Assembly: GCA_013368315.1 (NCBI GenBank)
Contig: JAACJM010000118.1
Coordinates: forward strand, 1-64,000
Direction: 5' to 3'
Length of the DNA stretch: 64,000 nt
Source of the DNA: Tetrapyrgos nigripes
Taxonomy: Eukaryota > Basidiomycota > Agaricomycetes > Agaricales > Campanellaceae
This document shows, piece after piece, positions 44,370 through 55,334 of the stretch; position 1 is the first letter of the stretch; each line of letters starts with the position of its first letter. The notes under the pieces are model-generated. The model saw only the letters and a program-made list of their open reading frames with translations. It did no database searches and was not told the origin of the DNA. The translations under genes and the position numbers were made by a program.

Positions 44370-47081
44370 CCCAGGAAAAACCAAAAAAGCTATGTGCTAC
44401 TTCTCAGACACGTCAAAGATCTCGCGTCACCATCCAAGATGTCATTGATGAAGATGACACTTCTTTCCTCACATGACATGCCTTGGCTCTTGAAGACCCA
44501 CGGCGACTTCTGGTGCCAAAGTCCAACTTTGATGAAAATGACAGCATTCATTCATGGGATTCTATTACTCCTCTCAAGTTTAATGAAGTCTGTCCCTCCG
44601 AGTCACTCATTGATGATAAATGGTTTGATGAAGACCTTAGATCCGGGTCAGCTATTCTGGAGCAAGAGGTTAGACAAGGAGAGTTATGTGCAGCCCCTAC
44701 TGTTGAAGCAGCACAGGCAGCAGTACAAGATCTACAGAAGAAGCTGAAAGGAGAGTCAAAGGGACCAAACAGTACCAGATACAAGGAACCCAAGATTGAC
44801 CCGTTTACACGACATCGGCTGGAGGGAATGTGTGCATTTTTGAAGTTGTACTCAGACCCGAAGTCAAAGTCTCATGGTGCATGGTGGGATTCTGCATTTA
44901 CGGTGGCCATATCACTTGATAGGGAAACTCTTTCAGATGGCCCGTGCGTACATTGCTGATCAGACGGTCCTTCCAGTCAATCCATATGGAAACTGGAACG
45001 AGTCGCTGTTGGTCGATAGTGCTCTCTGTCTCAATATCAACTTATATCTGCAGGAGATTGGACAGCATATCTCTGCTGAGAAACTTGTCTCCTATCTATC
45101 CAGACCCGAGGTGATGAAGAAGTTTGAGATTGAGCACACCATTTCAGTCTCAACTGCTCGCCGCTATCTCTAGACACTTGGCTTCAGGTTTTCAGCTCCA
45201 AAGAAAGGACAGTATGCTGATGGACATGAGTGAGAAGATGTTGTGTATTACCGGGAAAGGAGATTCATTCCAGCTTGGCAGGAGATTGCACAACAGATCC
45301 ATAAATGGGACAAGGACAACAATCAGGAAGAAGGCCCATTACTTGGTCAACATATCATTGTGTGGTTTCATGATGAAACCATCTTCTATGCTCACAATCG
45401 TCACCGAAAGAACTGGTATCACAAACATGGACTGGCCAAGCCATATGCGAAAGGTGATCATTCTTTGATGATCACGGATTTTGTCAGTGCCGATTTCAGT
45501 TGGCTTCGTGCTCCAGATGGTCGCTCCGCTCATGAAATCATGTCTCCAGGGAAGAACAAGGATGGCTACTTTGACGCATCGGACATTCAGCGACAGGCTA
45601 ACCTTGTGATTGATCTCACACACAAACTATGGCCGGAATTTGAACATATTTTTATCTACGACAACACATCTACACATCTCAAATGCCCTGAAGGATCTCT
45701 ATCAGCTCGTAAAATGCCTAAAGGACCATCAAAAAACTTTTTTGTTGAAGTGAATGAGAAGGATTCAGAGGGGAAACAGGTCTATAATAGGGCTCCTAGC
45801 GGATCGGATGATCCGGCGCCATCCGAGCGATTGCTGCTTCGGATTCGGATGCAGATGGTGCTCCTCCTCCTCCTCCATCTGACGGATAGCATCCGACCAA
45901 TCCGACGGTAATCTGCGGATGGAAAGCCCAACACTGGAAGTTTCAGAAATACTATATAATACTATTACCGAGTAGAGAAATACACAAAAATAAATAACGG
46001 CCGCAACCAGTAGTATGTGTGGCTTCAACAGACAGCATTAATCCTTCATAGCACTGACTGGTTTGAGTGTTTCGCGAATGCTGGCGCTCTGATATTGAAG
46101 GCGCGGTGTCGGGTCTGAAACCTAGACACATACTTTTCTGTTCTTTGATTTATTATCTTTTCTCTCCAGCTCATATCCTTGGTTTATTTTCTGTTACTCT
46201 TTTGCATTCCTTGGCCGCCACCATGTTGTTTATCTTATCTGTATGTCATGTGATTGTAGATATACTATATAAGGGAAGCAGAACTCATCCGACGATCATC
46301 CGTCGGATGCTCGGATACCATCGGCGGATGCGGATTGGGATTTGCAGACCACCCATCCGAGCGGATGGCATCCAAATCTGACACAATCCAATCCGATAGG
46401 AGCCCTAGTCTATAACCCAGATGGAACGTACAAGAAGGTGAAGATGCAGATGGGACCAGGTACACTCACTGATAGCACACCACAACCTCTTTATTACGAT
46501 GAGGGTCACCCTTTGACTGGACAGTTTAAGGGTATGGAGGAGATCTTGAAAGAGTGTGGCATCAATACTGATGGAAAAAAGGCACAATGTGGTAAAATTT
46601 TCAATTGTGCTCCTCCTGCGCTAGACTGCTGCTGCTGTCGAATCCTCTATAATCAGCCGGACTTTGTCAGTGCAGAGTCATTGTTGGAGATAACTTGTCG
46701 AGAGCGTGGTGTCTGTGTCATTTTCCTCCCCAAATTCCATTGCGAGCTGAACCCCATTGAGCAATGCTGGTGTTATGCCAAACAACTCTACCGCTTTTAC
46801 CCGGAATCATCTCGTGAAGATCACCTGCGCACCAACGCACTTGCATCCCTGGATGCAGTACCCATTGAATCAATTCAGAGGTAAGTTCATTCTTAGTATT
46901 GTTGTCTTTCTTTGCTCAGACTACTTTTTGTAGGTTTTTCAATCGGGCCCAAAAGTTCGTGGATGCCTATGGTAAGGGTCTCAATGGAAGGCAAGCTGCT
47001 TGGGCTGCAAGAAGGTATAGAGGTCATAGGATTCTTCCAGCCAGCTTAATGGAAGATATGGAGAAGGATAATGTGCAATAG
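44370..47081 (+). pseudogene. DDE transposase (IS630/Tc1-like superfamily), decayed and interrupted
   Basis: A transposase-like gene found widely in basidiomycete genomes. The N-terminal half (44370-45170) holds the helical DNA-binding part, including PVNPYGNWNESLLVD and a helix-turn-helix-like SAEKLVSYLSRPEVMKK. The catalytic core shows VWFHDETIFYAHNRH (first Asp), FEHIFIYDNTSTH (second Asp) and LPKFHCELNPIEQCW (Glu), the IS630/Tc1 pattern. An intron (46884-46935) precedes the last exon, which ends ASLMEDMEKDNVQ. Lesions are in-frame stops at 44474, 45171 and 45231, a frameshift between about 44875 and 44940, and a 620-bp hAT-type insertion at 45788. The stops fit C-to-T changes in CGA or CAG codons. 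No terminal inverted repeats were identified. Confidence 0.88.
45788..46407. mobile_element. Non-autonomous hAT-type element (MITE) 2, inside transposase
   Basis: A 620-bp element with inverted ends TAGGGCTCCTAGCGGATCGG and, at the far end, TAGGGCTCCTATCGGATTGG (reverse complement), matching at 18 of 20 bases. A perfect 8-bp target duplication, GTCTATAA, flanks it at 45780-45787 and 46408-46415. Subterminal ATCCGA/CGGATG motifs recur at both ends. Removing the element and one duplication would leave the host transposase in a single frame across the site (KQVYN meets PDGTYKK). It has no transposase of its own. Confidence 0.93.
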
Positions 47082-47089
47082 AGTGATGG

Positions 47090-47740
47090 AGAGGCTGAAA
47101 AGTAGAGAAATTGCTAGTATAATGACTACTGTGTCATCAATTCTTGAGCTAATCGCACCAAACTTGGTAGAACAAAATTTATTGTATATATGGACATTTT
47201 CATGGCAGCGATAGTGTATCGTCGACCTGGAAGATTTTTTAACGAATTTCGAAAGTATGAGCCACCTGAAATGGAAGTGTGACAGGCGTGTGACAGGGGT
47301 CTACCGAACAACGATGACTTCTACCTTATGCCCTCGTGTCACGGCAATGGAAGGCCGGATATCCGAGCCTTCGCTCCTTTCTTCCTTGGTACGAAGCTGA
47401 TTGGCGAAGATCAGATGAATGAGGTGACGCCATGGATCGAAAAATACGATTTTGCCGAGTGTCCACCATGATTCCTTGGGTGGGAAGTCATTGAATAGTC
47501 GGGATGATAGGAAGGAGAGAGGGTACCCATGCCTATAGCGAGGGAGCGGTAGATGGAATAGGAACTGGAGTAGGCACCGAGAACGTTGCGAAGTGTGATA
47601 GAAGAAGGAAGATGACTGGACCACGGAAGAGAGGATCTTTGGCGAAAGAGTATAGAGCGTAGAGCTAGATACCGTGTTGGTCTGGGTAGGCTGCGGTACA
47701 CGTGTTATGGCGTTGAAAACAAGAAAGCTTGGGGCCACGT
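47090..47740. other. Unassigned spacer
   Basis: Minus-strand frames at 47301-47738 are long but unrecognised and overlap the repeat family described next. No splice pattern supports a gene. Confidence 0.35.
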
Positions 47741-47744
47741 ACTG

Positions 47745-48360
47745 GTTAGACCCACGAAAGTGACTTTAGAATTACCGCTCAACAGCAGTCTCACCCATGT
47801 CGGGGTGAGTTTGACATTCCTCCCTGTTATCGGTGTGTTTCGTGAGATTCGCAGTTCTGTAGAGGGAGTGAAGAGGAGCAGTGGTGGTGGTTGAAGCCGA
47901 AGAATTGGATTGGCATCCCAGCAGGGTTCAGGCCTAGGGTTAGGGTTCCGACGCAGACACTCATGTTTCCTCATGTCGTAGCTTGTCGTAGCTACTCAGA
48001 TCTACGTATGCACCACCATGTTCTAGCGGCATCCCTCTCTGTAGCAGTACAAGGCTACTCCGGCGGTCACACGAATACAACATCCTCGACTTCAAGGTCT
48101 GATTTGTGGCAAGGAGACTGGACGAATAGCGTTGGTTTGGCGTTGGTGGTTGATGGAAGGGCAGAGAGTGACAGGACTGGAAGCTCGGAAATGAACAGGA
48201 TCTGGTCAGTCCGTATGTTTGCAATGAATGATGGAATCATGGGCAAAGACGCGCAGGGCGAAGAGCTGTACACCGGCACACGTCATTCCCGCATAGTTTG
48301 CAGGTTGTCTGTCGTATCATAGATCAATCCCCATTGTTGCCCCATGGCAAAGCTAGACAT
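47745..48360. repeat. Dispersed repeat, copy 1 (related copy at 54230-55330)
   Basis: It shares with 54230-55330, in the same order, CCCACGAAAG.GAC, TCGGGGTGAGT, GAGGAGCA.TGGTGGTTGAAG, TAGGGTTAGGGTTCC, ATCTACG and CCCATGGCAAAGCT. The copies have diverged by substitutions and indels. The internal TTAGGGTTAGGG is only two telomere-like units. Confidence 0.65.
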
Positions 48361-48364
48361 ATGC

Positions 48365-48845
48365 ACCACTCCGATGTGCTCGTCTACTGATGATAAATAT
48401 ATAATTCGATTGACGCACAAATACAGTTATACACGTGTTCCTACCAAGTTCCTACTGCACTTTTAGGCGCTCATGAATTAGTCGCGTTTAACTCTACTTG
48501 AAATATTCTTCATCGGAGGCTTACCACCTCTGAGCGTTGAGAAAGAACACTGCAGAGTGATGACCCATGGGCTCATTCCCAAAGATTCTTCAAGTTGGAT
48601 ATCTTCTAAGCGCCTGCTGTTAAAAAAGCAAAAGGCGCTCATGGCGTGTCGGATGCAAGTCGGATGTCATTAATCCGGTTCTCCCCTCTCGACTTCCATT
48701 CCAGTGTTCGATCTCAGCCTCCGTCATGAGGAAGTGGGATGGCAAGGAATCTTTAGGCCACACCGCAGCCTATAGCTACAAATAGCCATGTCGACGCTTG
48801 ACTCCTCTTTCAACATCTACTCTTAGTCCAAACTCAACCCTCTAT
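48365..48845. promoter_or_regulatory. 5' flank of the UBL-UBA gene
   Basis: Intergenic sequence ending in a pyrimidine-rich leader (CTCCTCTTTCAACATCTACTC) and TATCAGA just before the ATG at 48850. GCCTATAGCTACAAATAG near 48770 is the closest TATA-like sequence. No other element is seen. Confidence 0.35.
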
Positions 48846-48849
48846 CAGA

Positions 48850-50902
48850 ATGAAGGTCGTGATAAAGTTGACTCGAGGAACCAGCTCTGAGGTTAGCTTC
48901 GTCCTTGCTGCGGATCTCGACATTTTCTCATTCTTCCTCAGATCAATGCCGAACCGACAGACACCATTCGAGCTGTCAAGACCAAGATTAAAGAATCACC
49001 GGCACCACTTGGCTTTGCTGTCGAGAAGATCATTTCTTCAGGCAAGCAGCAACATATACAATATCTCTTTTGAATCGTTGCTCATACGAATAAGATCACT
49101 CAGGACAAGTTTTGAAAGACGATAGAACATTGGAATCATACGGTTTTCCGGAGAATGAAAGGGATATATTTTTAGTCTTAATGGTAGAGAAGGTGCGTAT
49201 ACTCCCAAAACACTACTCGTTACTCTCTGGACAGGGTTCTCCCGCAGAATAACGGGCCTTCCACTGTGCCATCCAATCCACTGATAATTCCAACACCCTC
49301 CACCGATACTGCGACTATCTCTTCTACCGAGCCTGGTTCCTCAACTCTGGTAAATCAGGTGCGTATGCTCCCAAAAGGCGACTTGTTACTCTCTGGACAT
49401 TGTTTTTCTGTAGGACAACTCGCCACCCACTGTACCACCCAATTCACAGTCAATGTCGACACCCCTCACCAATACTGCGACTATCTCTTCTGCCGGGGCT
49501 GGACCCTCAAATTCTAGTGTCCTTGTCTCTAGTTCTGTCCGACCACCCTCCCAATCATCGGCTTTCAATCATGCTCAAACCACGCCGCAAACAGAACCAA
49601 TAGTTGGCGCTGGCTCTGACGGAGATCAGAAGGTTCTTGCTACACTTGAAGGATCCCAAGTTGATGACTTTGGAGCTGTAAGCAAATATTTTCAACTCAA
49701 TCTTCCAAAAAGTTCAAGTCACAAATTCGAATGCACAGTTGAAGGCTTTGGGCTTCTCTGAGCAAGCTACATTTGAAGCATATCTTCGTGATGGGAATAA
49801 AGAGCGTGCTGCGAGTTTTCTGGCTGAAAATGGAAACGACTCTTCTTCTTCTTCTAACTCTGTATTTGCCGACAATTTTAAGGAGCTTATTGCTTCACTT
49901 GGTGAACCTGACTTTGATCAGATACAACAGGTGAGCGTACCTATTTTTTCCATTCAATCTCTACGAATAATGACAAATCTCAAAACTCAGCTGGAAGCTC
50001 TTGGATTCCCTCATGATGTTGCTTTAGCAGCATATCTTGCCTGTAACAAGAACGCACAACTTGCAGCTAACGTTCTTGTTGAGCATGGTGCCGACTTAAA
50101 CTTGGATTCTGGCGATGAGCCAACTTCCGCCATTTCTAATACCCCCATGGCATTGCCTTCTACTAGTAATCCTGATAGCGCATTGACGAAGACCAAGACT
50201 TCCGAAAATACTGCTACTGCTTCATCTTCCATGCCTTCTTCCCCTACCACGTCTTTTTTTGCTGAAGTATCTTCCACATCTGAGCCCATGACTGTTGATG
50301 ACTCTGAATTTGAGGATGACTTCAGTAGTGAGGGAAAAGCGACTATCAATAAGGCAAGTGAATATATTTCTCCTTGAATAATTCACAAATTTAACTTATA
50401 CCAATTTTAATTTTCTTAGTTAGAGAAAATGGGATTTCCTTCCGAAGCGGTGATCATGGCCAACTCCCAACCCGTGAAGGTCACCGTCGCTCCTGTAGTC
50501 GTATCACCACGTCAAACCCTACCATCAACCTCGAACTCAACGACCATCATCGCCATTCCTACCTCCTCCGGGTTCCTTACCAGTGACGTACAGACCAATA
50601 GAGCTTCTGCCACTCTTCCTCCTCCATCAATACCCCCTATTTCCTATGCCACGGCCATAATCATTGGAAGCGTCATAGGCAGCATCGTCGGGAAAATCGT
50701 CGTCATACCTATCGCAATACTCTACTTGTTTGTGGTTTATAGACATGGGTATTATTGTGAGGCGAAGTCGAGAGTGGAGGTACAGAGGACTGCTTGGGAG
50801 AGAGTGAGAGCAAATGCGAGAGAGGAAGAGGTAGATAAAGTGAAAGAAATGGAGTTGGAAAAGTTGACTCAGCCTAAAGGCAGTCGTAGACTCGCAATCT
50901 AG
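48850..50902 (+). CDS. Ubiquitin-like/UBA protein with C-terminal membrane segment
   Basis: A 547-residue protein in eight exons: 48850-48891, 48942-49041, 49104-49192, 49248-49358, 49414-49677, 49739-49930, 49991-50353 and 50420-50902. Residues 1-77 form a Rad23-type ubiquitin-like domain (EINAEPTDTIRAVKTKI, then GQVLKDDRTLESYGF). A Ser/Thr/Pro linker (78-202) precedes two UBA domains that bind ubiquitin: LKALGFSEQATFEAYL (from 203) and LEALGFPHDVALAAYL (from 267). A third UBA start, LEKMGFPSEAVIMA (388), breaks off into a Pro/Thr-rich stretch. A hydrophobic helix follows (about 463-495, ATAIIIGSVIGSIVGKIVV), then a charged tail. Rad23 brings ubiquitylated proteins to the proteasome; here the XPC-binding domain is absent and a membrane anchor is present instead. 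Introns two and seven are GC-AG. The function is inferred. Confidence 0.85.
49193..49490 (+). repeat. Tandem exon-intron duplication within the UBL-UBA gene
   Basis: The third intron (49193-49247) and exon four (TVPSNP...STDTATISSTE) are near repeats of the fourth intron (49359-49413) and the start of exon five (TVPPNS...LTNTATISSAG). The introns share GTGCGTAT.CTCCCAAAA and TTACTCTCTGGACA. The period is about 166 bp, and both exons start in phase 0. Confidence 0.9.
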
Positions 50903-51226
50903 GCAATCTCACAGTGTGCAAAGGCACAGGCATTTTTTAACCGAATCGCTTGGTTCATTTTTTGTATGTATTAGAATAGAATACTACTAGTAATCACCTT
51001 GCAGCATTGTTCGAGTGAATTTCTTGGTATACAAGATAGAAGAAGCGTGCCGAAACAGCTCCCCCCGAACCCATACTCATCGGGTTAGTAAACTTCTCTC
51101 CACAAACCCTTCTACAACTCTAACCGCATTCGTATACGTCTTTTTGAGGCCTATCGAGGGCGCGGTGTCGGAGGGGTTGAGCATTAGGTCGTTTGTGTTG
51201 ACGACTCGTCTAAGTCAAAGTCTTCT

Positions 51227-51410
51227 GATAAAGTGAAGGAAATGGAGTTGGAAAAATCACGGGGTAGAGCCTCAGTTAACTCACAGTGTGCAAAGGCACA
51301 GGCATTTTTAAACCAAATCGCTTCGTGATCTTTTGTATGTATTAGAATAGAATACTACTAATCGTCTTGCAGCCTCGTTCAAGTGAATTCTTTGGTAGGA
51401 ACGAATAGGG
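51227..51410 (+). repeat. Partial duplicate of the UBL-UBA gene's 3' end
   Basis: GATAAAGTGAAGGAAATGGAGTTGGAAAA here matches the coding tail at 50834. It is followed by CACAGTGTGCAAAGGCACAGGCATTT and GTATGTATTAGAATAGAATACTACTA, which match the 3' untranslated region at 50912-50990. The copy lies about 365-393 bp downstream and lacks the rest of the gene. Confidence 0.88.
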
Positions 51411-51419
51411 TATCACGGG

Positions 51420-54220
51420 GAGTCCTGAAACAGCGACTCCCCTGAGTATATGGAAGTGAGTACTGTGTTGCACTATACGCGTATTTGACTGTTCTGACTC
51501 ATTTTTCTCTGCCAGCAGGACTTGTACCAGCAGTGAGATAGTCAGTGAGGTGCAGTTATGTGGATTAACGCAGTTTATCGTCGTCTATACTCTCTAACTT
51601 CTGCTTTTCCAGTCTTTATGGACTCGTATTCATCACACTGTCCTTCGAAGGAGTGTGTAGAAAGTAGCTGTATGACTTGAGAGACAGGATTATGGAGGAA
51701 GGAGTACTAGACGGAAGTACATAGTAATAAGAGAATGAAGGACTCACCGAAATCCATCGAATCGACCCTACTTCATGAGTGAGACGGAGTTTTGGTTTGA
51801 CTTTTTGGGGCGAGGGTAATATGAGACAGGTGGGGATTATCGTTGTTGTGTGAAGGCCTATAACGGCGGAGAAGTCGGGAAGAGTTAGCTTTGGCCTGGG
51901 TTAGATTGGAGTTTTTCCAAAGTTTTTTCATAGATGCAGAAGTAGACTCACGTCGGTCACAAGACGTAGACGCTAAGTGGCTAAGTGAGAGCGAGAACCG
52001 GAGTATCTTGAGAGTATGTATGCTGTACCTTGGCGGAAGACAATCAGATAAAACGATGTGAGCCCAAAAGAAAGGAAACCGGAGACGAATGATAGGTTTG
52101 TATGGTAAAACCTGATGGCTTGGAAGATGCCCTTGTGGTCCAGTACGATGACTCAGGCTCTCAGGTGGGGTAGGGTTGTAGCCCTGGCCGCTCTTATGGT
52201 CATCACCATCACCATTATCTGAATAAGACCGATGTATATGTATATGAGTTAACGTTAACTTATCCAAAAGATCCAGACCCTAACTCATAGTAATTCTGCG
52301 CCTAACCCCCTCAGAGAACACCCAGCATTATCCCCTTGTATCCTCCAACGACATAAAACTTCCGACAATGTGAGATTGTTTGAAAAAAATGAGGGTGTAC
52401 ACGGGGATGAGGTTTTGGTATGCATGTCGGCGAAGATGCGTGAACGCAAATGTCGACGTTAGTGGCGTCGTCGTAGTACGTGAAATAGATGTCGGCATCT
52501 TCTTTTGCTTCTTCTGTTTCTTCGTTGCGGATTTCATCGGCTGCGTTACATTCATAGCCTGGACGCATGTGGCTGCTGGATTAGACGAAGAAAGAGACTT
52601 CGAAGACCTAGGAAAGGAAAGAGAAGGCATGGAATTAGGCTATACTTATATTGTATTGTACTTCGAATGGGCCGTGTGCAATGGGCGAGAATAAAACGGG
52701 GTTTCAAAGAATGATAAAGAACCGTCGGGAACGCCGTCGAAGAGAAAGAAGAAAAAAAGAAAGAACAGAATAGTAAGGACACCAGTATCCACCTTAATCT
52801 TCTGACTCCCGAGTCCGAGTCCCATACTCTGCATATGGCTCGCACTCGTATCCCCACTACCCTGACCCGAGCAAAGTCCCGGTCTCATTCCTATTTCCCT
52901 CTAACCCTTGTCTCTCTCCTCCCTACTCTCCTCAAACCCTAGGATACCAATAGAAAGACACGAATTGGCGTTTTTCGTACAGACAGAGCCAACCCGCCTC
53001 GACGACGGACGTAGACAGAGAACGAGAGCAAAGGTCCAAGTATTCCGGAAACATTGAGAACCAGACCGAGACGAACAACGGATGAATATGGTGGTCATGG
53101 TGGGTGACGGCGACGGTGACGGTGACGTAGCATTAATGAAGACTCGTCCTCAAGAAAATCCTCGCAATCGCAGACTCAGACATCTCAGTAGCTTTGTGAT
53201 GAATGTCGAGAGAAGGAATGGAATCACTGAGTATACAACGAACGTTGAGGATGAGACTAACAGAAAGAAAGAAAGTATACCCATACATTCTCAACATGAA
53301 CACCCATTCCAATGCTCCTCTTAAACCTAACCCATTCTCAAACTTCCGTCTCGTCTATACTCGCACTCCGACTGGCATTCGTCTACCCATCCGAGAAGAA
53401 ATCTCTTTCCTAATCAAGCCTCTCCCTAAACCGAAACATCATGACCTCCTCCGGGTCAACCCCCCTTCACGACTGCGACGGGGTTTTGGTTTGGCTTTGA
53501 GTGGAGAGGGTAAATAAATATAAGACGGGTGGGGATTGTCATCGCCGTCAAAAGATCCAGAACAGCGGAGAAATCGGGAAGAGCAAGCTTTAGCGTAGAT
53601 TAGATTGGGGTTCTTTATAGATGTAGAAGTAAATGTAGACTCACTCGAGAACCCCGAAGGAGTAGACTCCTGGAATGAGACTGAGAGACCGAAAGCGAGA
53701 ACAAGGACAAGAATGAGAGTAATGCCGTGATGGTGGTGATGACATGGTGGAGAATAAACGCAATCATCGCACGAGTCCGATAGAGTTTGACAGGAAAGGA
53801 AAAAGGAATAGCGAGGTTGAGTTGACGGTGACGGTGACGGTGGGTTCTTGTTGAGCGTAAGAGCGAGCTCGGCGTACCTCAAGACGGGAAAGGATGGGGA
53901 GGAGTCGGAAGAGAGTAGATGGAGATTAGTATTGCGAGTATCATCCTGTCCCTCGTCGTCGTCCCAGTCCATGTTCTGTTCCGTCTGCCTTTCCTCAGCC
54001 CTCTCTATTCCTATCTCTATCCCCAATCCCAAACGCTCTCCAACCCGCTGCGACGTCGGTTCAGATGAGGTGTATTGTCACTGACATTGGCTTCAGCGTC
54101 GTCTTCGGTTCGTCCTAATCTGTCGTCGGTGTTGGCTTTGACGTTGGTATTGACGTCGTCGTTGGTTTGTACCGAATCGCTGGACATGAACGAGGGGTTG
54201 GGAGTGACCAATCCCAACAC
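51420..54220. repeat. Region with a duplicated degenerate segment (51770-51960 and 53475-53660)
   Basis: The two segments share, in order, GGGTTTTGGTTTG, GTGGGGATT.TC, GCGGAGAA.TCGGGAAGAG, TAGATTAGATTGG.GTT, ATAGATG.AGAAGTA and GACTCAC. The last could be a minus-strand splice donor. They are about 1.7 kb apart and may be decayed copies of one unknown minus-strand gene. Other frames (52380-52694, 53082-53324) are unrecognised. Confidence 0.55.
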
Positions 54221-54229
54221 GGACATCGA

Positions 54230-55330
54230 CTATCCTACCGCTCAATGGCAGTCTCGCCCACGAAAGCGACCTTAGAGTTGCGAGAGGAAGTGTCGGGGTG
54301 AGTGGTTGGAGGATAGTTAGGAGGCGGGAAGGGTGAAGAGGGTTGGAAGAGGGCGTTGAGGACATGTTCTCATTCCTATTCGTAGGGGCTGTGAGCATAG
54401 ATTTGTAGCCGTTTGCATGGTTGGGTGAAGACTAGCGGGGAGAGAAGGTGCGAAGGTAATAAAAAGTCGGACAGTCCTATCCACAGCTAATGTTGAGAAA
54501 TCGACGTAGTAGTGGTAGTTAGACTGTTACTCACCTCTCTTGTCCAAATGGACAGTCCTCCCAGCTATCACGTGTCCATGGAGAGGGTTGGGTTTCGAAA
54601 GAGATACGAGAAGAGCGACTCGGAAATCGTCGAGATGGATGTGGTTGAAGTTTGTTAGGTTCCAGATATGAAGGCGTGTCGTCAAAAATGCATCAACGAG
54701 AGAACATTGTAGAGAGAGTAGAGAGGAGCAATGATGGTGGTTGAAGCGAAAGGCTTGGTTCAGGGTTCAGGGTTTAGGGTTAGGGTTCCAACGTTTAGTC
54801 GTACGTACTCACTGGATCTACGCCACTACTACGTCTTTGTCCCGAGAGTTTTGACAAAATGGCAGCTAACACGCATGCAGGACTGACAGATGTTGTGCGC
54901 AATACATATCATGCCTCTTTCAAGCCACGGCGAAAGCATCGGAATACTTCAAGCGCCCAATATTGGTTCGTCCGAGCTAAACATAGGTGTCTTTTATTGA
55001 TTATGAGAGCCGACTTCGACACAACGATCACTGGAATCTCAGTACCGGAGGTACCTAACCAATGGGTGCTGGACCAGAAGGACTTTAGCGAAGCAGAAGG
55101 AAAGCCTTGCATGTGAATGTCATAGAAAAAGACGACTAGCCCGCTTTTTGATTACATACAGATCTACATATGTAACTGGTCAGTGTACAGTAGAAGCGTT
55201 CGCATGAATACAACTCGCCACCGGCAGTGCAATGCGATATATCGGAAATGAAGCGTCCGAGGGTTTGGTTCATCGTTGGCGCCCATGGCAAAGCTGGACG
55301 GATGCGCCACAAATGAACATTCGATCTCAA
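54230..55330. repeat. Dispersed repeat, copy 2 (related to 47745-48360)
   Basis: A collinear, expanded relative of the 47.7-kb repeat: CCCACGAAAGCGACC, TCGGGGTGAGT, GAGGAGCAATGATGGTGGTTGAAG, TTTAGGGTTAGGGTTCC, ATCTACG and CCCATGGCAAAGCT. An 85-codon frame at 54859-55116 lies in the extra sequence but shows no domain. Confidence 0.6.
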
Positions 55331-55334
55331 AGAA

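Noticed and set aside
47930..47950. Telomere-like TTAGGGTTAGGG (also near 54775)
   Set aside because: Two units only, embedded in a dispersed repeat.
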